Shown here: positions 1-5,745 of the stretch, one piece after another | Layout of the letters: the number at the start of each line of letters is the position of its first letter | Numbering within the stretch: the first letter of the stretch is position 1 | Assembly (NCBI GenBank): GCA_900762005.1 | Contig: CAAFEV010000198.1 | Location: forward strand, 1 to 13,990 | DNA length: 13,990 nt | Origin: an uncultured Oscillospiraceae bacterium | GTDB lineage: Bacteria > Bacillota > Clostridia > Oscillospirales > Oscillospiraceae | Direction of reading: 5' to 3' | The notes under the pieces: generated by a model | The model's database searches: none | What the model saw: the letters and a program-made list of their open reading frames with translations, nothing else | Told to the model about the DNA's origin: nothing | Position numbers and translations under genes: made by a program

Positions 1-65
1 ATACTGTCTTTGCCGTACGACAGAGATAGGACGCGCTGCTTGCCATCATCGGATTTCAAAAGCAC
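1..65 (-). CDS. 5' end of a possible PP-loop (PAPS reductase-like) gene, partial
   Basis: On the minus strand an open frame runs off the left edge. It encodes a short lead-in followed by VLSLSYGKDS. That matches the PP-loop ATP-pyrophosphatase signature (SxGKDS) in the form typical of phosphoadenosine phosphosulfate reductase-like / adenine nucleotide alpha hydrolase proteins, in which the loop lies very near the N-terminus. The frame is closed upstream by a TAA at 80-78, so translation must start at GTG (65) or TTG (59). I see no convincing Shine-Dalgarno for either. Only about 20 residues are visible, so the identification rests on one motif. The start would be head-to-head with the DUF362 gene at 80, leaving no room for separate promoters. 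A truncated remnant or a chance motif is possible. Confidence 0.45.
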   Translation of the reverse strand, partial: MLLKSDDGKQRVLSLSYGKDS

Positions 66-79
66 AGGAGCGCACGATT

Positions 80-1174
80 ATGGATAAAGCAAAGGTCTAT
101 TTCACCGATTTTCACACCACGCTGCAAGAGAATTTACAGCAAAAGCTCTCACGCCTGCTGTTGACCGCAGGGCTGGACAAGCTGCCGCTGCAGGGCAAGT
201 ATGTTGCCATCAAGCTGCACTTCGGCGAGCCGGGCAATCTCGCCTATTTGCGCCCGAATTATGCAAAAACCGTCGCCTCTCTTGTGCGGCAGCTCGGCGG
301 CACGCCCTTCCTCACCGACTGCAACACGCTTTATGTCGGCGGCAGAAAAAATGCGCTCGACCATTTGGAGTCCGCCTATCAGAACGGCTTCAACCCCTAC
401 AACACCGGCTGTCATATTCTGATTGCGGACGGCTTGAAAGGCACAGATGATGTAGAAGTTCCGGTAGACGGTGAGTACGTCAAATCTGCAAAAATCGGGC
501 GCGCTCTGATGGATGCGGACGTGGTTATCTCCCTGACGCATTTCAAGGGACATGAAGCGACAGGCTTTGGCGGCGCGATAAAAAATCTCGGCATGGGCGG
601 CGGCTCGCGGGCGGGCAAGATGGAGATGCACTCCGCCGGAAAGCCGGAGGTCACGGCAGACAAGTGCATCGGCTGTGGCAGCTGTGCCAAGGCCTGCGCC
701 CACGGTGCGCCGCAATTTATCGGACGAAAAATGCACATTGACCTCGACAAATGCGTCGGCTGCGGCCGTTGTATCGGGGCTTGCCCGACGGATGCGATTT
801 ACGCGCCGTGTGACGAGAACAACAGCATTCTCAACTGCAAAATGGCGGAATACACCAAGGCGATTTTACAAGGTCGTCCGAGCTTCCATATCAGTCTGGT
901 CGTGGATGTCTCACCGTGCTGCGACTGCTACGGGATGAATGATGTCCCGGTCATCGGCGATGTCGGGATGTTCGCCTCCCTTGACCCGGTGGCACTGGAT
1001 GCCGCCTGTGCCGATGCCTGCAACAAAATGCCGCGCAGTGCGGACGCCGCCTTTGAGGGCACGAATGCCGACCTTTTTGACGCGCTGCATCCTGCGACAG
1101 ACTGGCGCAGTCAGCTTTCCCACGGCAAAAAAATCGGCATTGGCACGGACGAATACGAGCTAATTCAGATTTAA
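80..1174 (+). CDS. DUF362 domain protein with two 4Fe-4S ferredoxin clusters
   Basis: This 364-residue protein has a DUF362 domain interrupted by a bacterial dicluster ferredoxin module. The first CxxCxxCxxxC set is at C196/C199/C202/C206, within CIGCGSCAKACAHGAP. The second is at C225/C228/C231/C235, within CVGCGRCIGACPTDAI. Before the clusters are the conserved DUF362 stretches KLHFGEPGN (about residues 45-53) and LTHFKGHEATGFGGAIKNLGMG (about 152-173). After them comes a segment with more cysteines, SPCCDCYG. There is no signal peptide, so the protein is probably cytoplasmic. The family's reaction is unknown; two 4Fe-4S clusters imply electron transfer. The start is set by AGGAG at 66-70, nine bases before ATG. 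The frame stays open upstream to the window edge, but that part is not DUF362-like. The gene converges on the thioredoxin gene and overlaps it by 15 bp. Confidence 0.95.
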   Translation: MDKAKVYFTDFHTTLQENLQQKLSRLLLTAGLDKLPLQGKYVAIKLHFGEPGNLAYLRPNYAKTVASLVRQLGGTPFLTDCNTLYVGGRKNALDHLESAYQNGFNPYNTGCHILIADGLKGTDDVEVPVDGEYVKSAKIGRALMDADVVISLTHFKGHEATGFGGAIKNLGMGGGSRAGKMEMHSAGKPEVTADKCIGCGSCAKACAHGAPQFIGRKMHIDLDKCVGCGRCIGACPTDAIYAPCDENNSILNCKMAEYTKAILQGRPSFHISLVVDVSPCCDCYGMNDVPVIGDVGMFASLDPVALDAACADACNKMPRSADAAFEGTNADLFDALHPATDWRSQLSHGKKIGIGTDEYELIQI

Positions 1175-1471
1175 AATTGCGCGCAGCTCTTCCTTCGAGC
1201 GCACGCCGCTGACGCGCTGGGCAATTTCGCCGTCCTGCATCAGAATCAGCGTCGGCACGCTCATAATGTCAAACTGCTCAGACAGGCTCTCCTGCCGGTC
1301 GATGTTGACTCTGCCGAATTTGCAGCGTTCGCCGTATTGTGCGGCAAGCTCCTCCAGCGTCGGCAAAAACGCCTTGCACGGGCCGCACCAGTCGGCATAG
1401 AACTCCACCAGCACGGGCTGTTCCGCCTCGTCGACCTCGGTTTTAAAGTTTTCGCGGGTTAATTCCAACAT
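1160..1471 (-). CDS. trxA: Thioredoxin
   Basis: A 103-residue single-domain thioredoxin. The redox-active site is WCGPC (C29 and C32) preceded by VEFYAD, and the cis-proline is P73 in SVPTLI. The length and motif order are those of a classical cytoplasmic thioredoxin, which reduces disulfides in target proteins and is itself recharged by thioredoxin reductase (not in this window). I chose the ATG at 1471 rather than an in-frame upstream ATG at 1525. The shorter product begins MLELTRENF as the family does, and GGGAGGG lies eight bases upstream. The upstream extension would be translated through a perfect hairpin. That hairpin (1478-1511) contains the whole Shine-Dalgarno in its 3' arm, suggesting structural control of translation. 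The 3' end overlaps the opposing DUF362 gene. Confidence 0.93.
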   Translation of the reverse strand: MLELTRENFKTEVDEAEQPVLVEFYADWCGPCKAFLPTLEELAAQYGERCKFGRVNIDRQESLSEQFDIMSVPTLILMQDGEIAQRVSGVRSKEELRAILNLN

Positions 1472-1477
1472 AACAAT

Positions 1478-1520
1478 CGCCCTCCCGTGCATAGCATTGC
1501 ACGGGAGGGCGGTTTTTATT
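1478..1520 (+). terminator. Perfect 14-bp hairpin with T-tract, overlapping the trxA ribosome binding site
   Basis: The arms CGCCCTCCCGTGCA (1478-1491) and TGCACGGGAGGGCG (1498-1511) pair perfectly around the 6-base loop TAGCAT. On the plus strand the stem is followed by GTTTTTATTT, giving an intrinsic terminator for transcripts arriving from the DUF362 gene. Such transcripts would be antisense to all of trxA. On the minus strand the same stem is the trxA leader, and the GGGAGGG Shine-Dalgarno lies in its 3' arm with no T-tract after it. There it would act as an RBS-sequestering stem rather than a terminator. The pairing is seen directly; which role operates is inferred. Confidence 0.65.
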
Positions 1521-1537
1521 TGCATTTTTTATTTGCA
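1513..1537. repeat. Short A/T-rich direct repeat beside the hairpin
   Basis: TTTTTATTTGCA occurs twice, at 1513-1524 and 1526-1537, directly next to the trxA leader hairpin. Through the first copy it supplies the T-tract of the plus-strand terminator. The rest of the 1538-1680 gap holds no gene that I can support. It has a small hairpin, GCCGC-GTCA-GCGGC, at 1621-1634. Confidence 0.5.
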
Positions 1538-1680
1538 ATATTGACCATATCTTTCCGCTGCGCTGTAATGCACAAAAAGCCATGAAAAGGAATGATCATA
1601 AAGTGCCATGCTTTTCGGTTGCCGCGTCAGCGGCGAAAAAGCGGCTTAAATTAAATGAAGTTTGAATTTGTTTTAAGCTT

Positions 1681-2277
1681 TTATCCTTTTGCGGCGCGGA
1701 CAATCAGCTCCACACAGAGGCTCTGCCCCAGAACGCCGCTGTTCAGACACAGGTCGTAGTTCTGTGCCTGCCCCCATGCTCTTCCGGTATAATTTTTATA
1801 ATAGACCTGCCGTTTTTTGTCGCGCTCGACGAGGCGTTTTTCCGGCGATTTTTCGCCTGAACCGTACCGTTCGGCAATCATTTTCAGACGGCTTTCGGTA
1901 TCGGCGCGGATAAACACGTGCAGCGCGTCCTTACGCTCGCGCAGAATGAAGTCCGCGCACCTGCCGACAATCACGCAGCTTCCCTGCTCGGCAAGCTCCT
2001 CAATCAGCCGCATCTGCTCGATATAGAGCCTGTCATACATGGAAATTGCCTCCGGTGTGTACTGGCTGGCGGTTGCGATGGAGAACAGCAGCGAGCTGCG
2101 CGCATTGGCATATTCGCCGCTTTCCTCGATGAACTCCGGGGAAAAGCCGCAGCGTTCAGCGACGGTGTTGACCAGCGCACGGTCGTAATAGGCATAGCCC
2201 AACCGCTCGGCGACCTCCTTACCGATGCCGCGTCCGCCGCTGCAAAATTCCCGGCTGATGGTGATAATCTGTTTCAT
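1681..2277 (-). CDS. Cytidylate kinase-like family protein
   Basis: A 198-residue P-loop kinase of the cytidylate-kinase-like family (the group often annotated Cytidylate_kin_2). The N-terminus reads ITISREFCSGGRGIGKEVA, with the nucleotide-binding loop GGRGIGK at residues 14-20. YYDRALV, the VIVGRCADFIL stretch and the R-rich lid (KRLVERDKKRQVYYKNYTG) follow in the family's order. By homology it transfers phosphate from ATP to a nucleotide or similar small molecule. This subfamily is distinct from housekeeping Cmk and its true substrate is not settled, so I give no symbol. GGAGGGAG precedes the ATG, and a sigma-A promoter lies 50-77 bp upstream. The flanking gaps suggest a monocistronic gene. 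No strong terminator is visible downstream; there is only a weak, bulged stem near 1579-1618. Confidence 0.9.
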   Translation of the reverse strand: MKQIITISREFCSGGRGIGKEVAERLGYAYYDRALVNTVAERCGFSPEFIEESGEYANARSSLLFSIATASQYTPEAISMYDRLYIEQMRLIEELAEQGSCVIVGRCADFILRERKDALHVFIRADTESRLKMIAERYGSGEKSPEKRLVERDKKRQVYYKNYTGRAWGQAQNYDLCLNSGVLGQSLCVELIVRAAKG

Positions 2278-2326
2278 GGCAATTCTCCCTCCAAGTAATT
2301 GTTCGGAAGCGGTTCTACCTATACTT

Positions 2327-2354
2327 ATTATACCACGCGAAAAAGGAAGTGCAA
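2327..2354 (-). promoter_or_regulatory. Sigma-A promoter of the cytidylate kinase-like gene
   Basis: Reading the minus strand, the -35 box is TTGCAC (2354-2349), the spacer is 16 bases, and the -10 box is a consensus TATAAT (2332-2327). It lies about 50 bp before the ATG at 2277. The leader carries the GGAGG ribosome binding site at 2292-2288. Confidence 0.8.
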
Positions 2355-2421
2355 CGGTTTTCGGCGGTTTTTGCTTGAATATTTTTTACCGCCGCGGCCT
2401 TTTCAGCCGCCGGTAACGCCC

Positions 2422-2466
2422 GAAAAAGGGGCGCGTGGAGAACGGGATATCCGTCCTTCACGCGCC
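2422..2466 (-). terminator. Intrinsic terminator of the SLH surface-protein gene
   Basis: On the minus strand, GGCGCGTG pairs with CACGCGCC as an 8-bp base. After one mismatch, AGGACGG pairs with CCGTTCT as an inner 7-bp stem (including one G-U), with an ATATC loop. The stem is followed at once by CC and TTTTT. It begins ten bases after the TAA of the SLH gene and precedes the next promoter, so it cleanly separates the two transcripts. Coordinates are good to about one base. Confidence 0.85.
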
Positions 2467-2475
2467 TTTGGTTAT

Positions 2476-4308
2476 TTATCGTTCCATAAAACGCATCAAG
2501 ATGGCTGCGACCTGTTCGCGGGTTGCGTTGTCCTTGGGGTCGAGGAAGTTCTTGCCTTCCACGGTGCTGCCGCCGATGAGTTTGTTTGCAACTGCCCAAA
2601 TCATGCCATCGTTTGCATAGCTGCCGACCTTGTCCGCGTCGGCAAAGTCACTCAAATCGCCTGCTCCGGCTTTCTCCTTGCTGAAGCGGAAGAGGATGGT
2701 TGCCATCTGCTCACGGGTAATGTTACCGTTGGGGCTGAATTTACCGTCGCCCACACCGTTGACAATTCCGTTCTCTGCTGCCCAGATAATCGCCTTGGTG
2801 AACCACTTACCGTCCGGCACATCCGTAAAGGGATTCGCCCCCTTCGGTTCGGGGCTGCCGCTGTAACGCCACAGAACGGTGACAAGCATTGCGCGGGTCA
2901 TGCTGCCCTTGGGGTCGAACTTCCCGTCGCCCACGCCGTTCATCAGCTTATTCTTCAGTGCGAAGTCAATGCCCTTGTGCGCCCAGTTGGTTGCGGCGGG
3001 CATATCGGAGAATTCCTTGCCCGGGCAGGTATCGCCGCCGTCGCAGGGCTTTTCCTCAGTTTCCTTTGCGCCGCAGACGGAGCAAACGCCCTCGGCAAAG
3101 GTATGTGCAATGACATCGGTATAATCCGCCTTATAGCTGTCGCCGCAGGCGCAGGTGTAGGTGGTGTAGCCCTTTTGTGTGCAGGTGGGAGGCGTGACAA
3201 CCGCGGTATGGCTGTGCACGTGCTGACTACCGGCTTTGTAGTAAACCTCAACCTGGTCGAGGGAGATGATGTAAACATCCGTGCTGCTGAAGTGGCGGAA
3301 GGCGAGATAAACCGTCTGTCCGGCATAAGCGGTCAAATCCACGGTCTTATTCACGAAGTCCGCCGTCGTCAGCGTTTCCTCCGTCAGCTTGGTAGCGGAT
3401 GCAATGGTCTGAGCGGTTGCGACATAAACGCCGTAGTGCTCGGCATAATACTCCGCATCCGGCGCACCGACGAAGTAGCTTAGGGTGATGCTCTCGGCGT
3501 TGGCGGGCAGCGCAACTGCCTGCGAGAATACCCAGTTATCCGGCGTCAGCGCGGTCTCAGTTGTGTTATCATAGGACTCGCTGTTTAAGCAGCCGACGCC
3601 CTCCTTGACGGGAAATCCCCCGGTCGGGTCGGCATAAGAAGCCCATTCAAAGCCGTCTCCGTCGGCGTCAATGGTAACCGCGCCGTCCAACTCGTCCTCA
3701 TCCTCAAAGTACCAGCCCTTGAGCAAGGTACCATACTGCGAGAGCACCTCACGCGGCTTGCCGATATCGGGGTCGTCCGTGCTGAATACGACAACAGCGT
3801 CAGAATACCCTTGCGCATCTTCAACGGCAGTCATCGTAAAGGTATAGGTGCAGCCGTCCCTCAGCACAAGATCATCAAAAGAACCGTTTGTAGCGATGTA
3901 GCAAACATTATACTCCGCCTCGTCACTCGGGGTCGGGTTGGTAATGGCAATATCATAGGTGCCGGCGGGCACTGTGGTCGTCAGGGTACCGTCAATGAGA
4001 ATATTGGTTGTGGTCAGCTTGCCGTCGGCATTGGTCGGCAGCTTATATTCAAACTGGTTATAGATTGCGGAAGAAATATCACCCGTAATGTAGTTTGCGC
4101 CCTCAAAAAATGCCTGATAGTCAAAAATCACATCACAAGTCGAGGCATCCTTATCCAACAGGAGCTGGAAGCCGGTGCCGTCGCCGTAAACATCGACGGA
4201 CTTAAAGACAACGGTTGCGCCGGTGCCTTTTTCCTGTGCGGCGAACGCCGTGACGGAGAAAGACAGGAGCAGCGCGAGTGCCAGCAGGATTGAAATCACA
4301 CGCTTCAT
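2476..4308 (-). CDS. Secreted SLH surface protein with gingipain-type adhesin modules
   Basis: This is a 610-residue cell-surface protein. A Sec signal peptide (basic MKR, then a leucine-rich core) is probably cleaved after the AFA at 21-23. Residues about 35-175 resemble the DUF2436 module of Porphyromonas gingipains and haemagglutinins (YGDGTGFQLLLD, FEYKLPTNAD, PAGTYDIAITNPTPS, TYTFTM). Residues about 198-357 resemble the cleaved-adhesin / choice-of-anchor-J fold (IDADGDGFEW, LTPDNWVFS, AEHYGVYVA, VYLAFRHFSSTDVYIISLDQVEV). Residues 372-416 form a linker with C376, C386, C388, C409 and C412, a type common in gut Bacillota surface proteins. Three SLH modules follow (about 433-481, 493-541, 553-608), each ending in a TRxxx(A/V) helix; these attach proteins to secondary cell-wall polymers. 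GGAGG lies seven bases before the ATG. The gene has its own strong promoter, leader hairpin and terminator. Ligand and function are unknown; adhesion is inferred from homology. Confidence 0.93.
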   Translation of the reverse strand: MKRVISILLALALLLSFSVTAFAAQEKGTGATVVFKSVDVYGDGTGFQLLLDKDASTCDVIFDYQAFFEGANYITGDISSAIYNQFEYKLPTNADGKLTTTNILIDGTLTTTVPAGTYDIAITNPTPSDEAEYNVCYIATNGSFDDLVLRDGCTYTFTMTAVEDAQGYSDAVVVFSTDDPDIGKPREVLSQYGTLLKGWYFEDEDELDGAVTIDADGDGFEWASYADPTGGFPVKEGVGCLNSESYDNTTETALTPDNWVFSQAVALPANAESITLSYFVGAPDAEYYAEHYGVYVATAQTIASATKLTEETLTTADFVNKTVDLTAYAGQTVYLAFRHFSSTDVYIISLDQVEVYYKAGSQHVHSHTAVVTPPTCTQKGYTTYTCACGDSYKADYTDVIAHTFAEGVCSVCGAKETEEKPCDGGDTCPGKEFSDMPAATNWAHKGIDFALKNKLMNGVGDGKFDPKGSMTRAMLVTVLWRYSGSPEPKGANPFTDVPDGKWFTKAIIWAAENGIVNGVGDGKFSPNGNITREQMATILFRFSKEKAGAGDLSDFADADKVGSYANDGMIWAVANKLIGGSTVEGKNFLDPKDNATREQVAAILMRFMER

Positions 4309-4321
4309 AAATTATCCTCCA

Positions 4322-4378
4322 AAATCAAAATAAATTACCCGCTTGCGGAGCTGTGACCACAAGCGGGTATTTGATTTT
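4322..4378 (-). promoter_or_regulatory. 5'-terminal leader stem-loop / possible attenuator of the SLH gene
   Basis: On the minus strand TACCCGCTTG (4369-4360) pairs perfectly with CAAGCGGGTA (4345-4336) around a 14-base loop. The flanks AAAATCAAA (4378-4370) and TTTGATTTT can extend the stem by nine pairs across a 6-base bulge. The structure starts at the predicted transcription start and ends directly before the GGAGG of the SLH gene. The 3' side, ATTTATTTTGATTTT, is T-rich, so the inner stem alone also looks like an intrinsic terminator. It would serve the deacetylase operon, for which I see no other terminator. mRNA stabiliser, attenuator or shared terminator are all possible. Confidence 0.7.
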
Positions 4379-4381
4379 CAT

Positions 4382-4410
4382 ATTTTAGCACTGCAAAGTG
4401 TAAAAGTCAA
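4382..4410 (-). promoter_or_regulatory. Strong sigma-A promoter of the SLH gene
   Basis: On the minus strand: -35 TTGACT (4410-4405), a 17-base spacer, and -10 TAAAAT (4387-4382). That is 5/6 and 5/6 to consensus at the ideal spacing. Transcription should begin near 4379-4375, giving a leader of about 67-71 bases. The promoter lies just beyond the 3' end of the deacetylase gene. Confidence 0.85.
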
Positions 4411-4434
4411 GAAAAATCGCCAAAAGCCGCAAAT

Positions 4435-5745
4435 TTACACAAGCGCATCCGGTCGCACGGCGGTATAGACCGTCCTGCGCGTCAGAGCATCCTGTTCAGG
4501 CAGGGCAGCGGCATTAAAAAACTGCGGCATTGATTTTAACAGCTCTGCATTCACCGGAGCGGAGGCACGCAGATTCCGCAGGATTCCCTGCCGCGCACAC
4601 CATGCCATCGCGCCGGAATAAGGGGCGCGGAAGCGGCGGTTTCCGGCGTTCAGCTGCTTCAGCCGTTCCTCCACCGCAGCGCAGCGCGGCGCAAGCAGCA
4701 TGGCAAGCTCGCCCGCGGTCATAGGCTTGTCGGGACGCAGGCAGTTGTCGGTATCGGCAATGGGGCGTCGGGCAATCAGGGTATTGAAGCACTCAAAATC
4801 TCTGTCCTCCCTGCCGATGTCGGCAAAGGGTGAACGCTTCATCAGCTCATCAACTGTAACAACGCGGTAGCCCGCCTGCGTCAGCAGCTCGAGCTGATGG
4901 CGCAGACCCACGGCGACCGGGGTACGTTTTGCCATATTATAGCCGTCCTTCTGAAAGATAATCTGCCCGCAGAAGAAGTCGGGGTTCTGCTCCAATTTTT
5001 TCTGCATAGGCAGCACCATCTCGTCAAGCTCCGCCTGTTCTGGATTTTCGCCCTTACCGGGGAGCCAGCCTGCACCGTCGAAGGAGGCGGCGAGGTACAA
5101 ATATCCCATTGCGCTGTAAGCGTCGTAGGAGGAAAAGCAGCGGTCGATACGGTCAACGTAGTGCGGCGGGCGCGCCATGCGCAAACGATAGCCCTCCGCC
5201 TGCAATAATCGGTCAAGCCGCGTCAAATCCTCCAATACGTTGTCCAGTGAGCCGAGCGTCCGACGCTTGCCGTAGACCACAGATTTTTTGCCAAACAGGA
5301 TATGGCGGTAACCGTGGTTGGTAATCTGATGACCCTCGCGGATGATGCGGGCAATAACCTCGGAGGCATTCAGTGCGCCGCCCATTTGGTCCTGGCCGAA
5401 GCAGGGGTAGTGGTCGTAGGCGACGCCGCCCCATTGCGGAGATCCGCTCTTCCCGCAGACATCGGGATAATTTTCGGAGGTATTGCCGATAACGTCAAAG
5501 GTACCCTTCGCGTTAAACTCATCCAAAACATCGAGCAGCACCTCGGTCAGGCCGCGATTATCCGCACCCCCTGTGGTGGCGGGCAGGAGCATAGGGCCGT
5601 CGTCAAAGGTCATGGCGCAGACGCGCTCGGTAGTTTTCACGCGCTCAATGCGGCGGCAGTAGGACAAGACAGGAGGCTGCGCTGGCTGTAAGAAATGCTT
5701 GGCAAGGTGCTTCACCTTTTTGCCGAGGCGAACAAGTGTACTCAT
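4435..5745 (-). CDS. NodB-type polysaccharide deacetylase with SLH-like C-terminal region
   Basis: A 436-residue carbohydrate esterase 4-like protein. Motif 1 is TFDDGP (residues 46-51; D48 is the presumed base and D49 the metal ligand). Motif 2 is HQITNHGYRH (H144 and H148 the likely metal histidines). Motif 3 is RPPH (R192), and SFDGAGW (221-227) fills the motif-4 position. Members remove acetyl groups from sugars such as N-acetylglucosamine in cell-wall polymers. Residues about 306-354 (FADIG, then LRPDKPMTAGELAMLL) look like a degenerate SLH module. A second partial one begins at YSGAMAWCARQGIL (376-389). No hydrophobic signal peptide is visible, which is odd for an enzyme expected outside the cell. 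The start at 5745 gives an ATGA overlap with the PHP gene and AAAGGA eight bases upstream; a longer in-frame start at 5805 has neither. Last gene of the operon. Confidence 0.88.
   Translation of the reverse strand: MSTLVRLGKKVKHLAKHFLQPAQPPVLSYCRRIERVKTTERVCAMTFDDGPMLLPATTGGADNRGLTEVLLDVLDEFNAKGTFDVIGNTSENYPDVCGKSGSPQWGGVAYDHYPCFGQDQMGGALNASEVIARIIREGHQITNHGYRHILFGKKSVVYGKRRTLGSLDNVLEDLTRLDRLLQAEGYRLRMARPPHYVDRIDRCFSSYDAYSAMGYLYLAASFDGAGWLPGKGENPEQAELDEMVLPMQKKLEQNPDFFCGQIIFQKDGYNMAKRTPVAVGLRHQLELLTQAGYRVVTVDELMKRSPFADIGREDRDFECFNTLIARRPIADTDNCLRPDKPMTAGELAMLLAPRCAAVEERLKQLNAGNRRFRAPYSGAMAWCARQGILRNLRASAPVNAELLKSMPQFFNAAALPEQDALTRRTVYTAVRPDALV

Noticed and set aside
2..79. An in-frame upstream extension of the DUF362 protein to the window edge
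   Set aside because: The frame is open by chance. There is a proper AGGAG before the ATG at 80, and the extension looks unrelated to the family.
1472..1525. An N-terminal extension of thioredoxin from the ATG at 1525
   Set aside because: The extra 18 residues would be translated from the hairpin itself, have no RBS, and are absent from the thioredoxin family pattern.
2299..3483. A 394-codon plus-strand open frame opposite the SLH gene
   Set aside because: It is antisense to an intact SLH gene with a signal peptide and recognisable domains. It runs through the SLH terminator and the neighbouring promoter, and its product has no recognisable motif. It is a shadow of GC-rich codon use.
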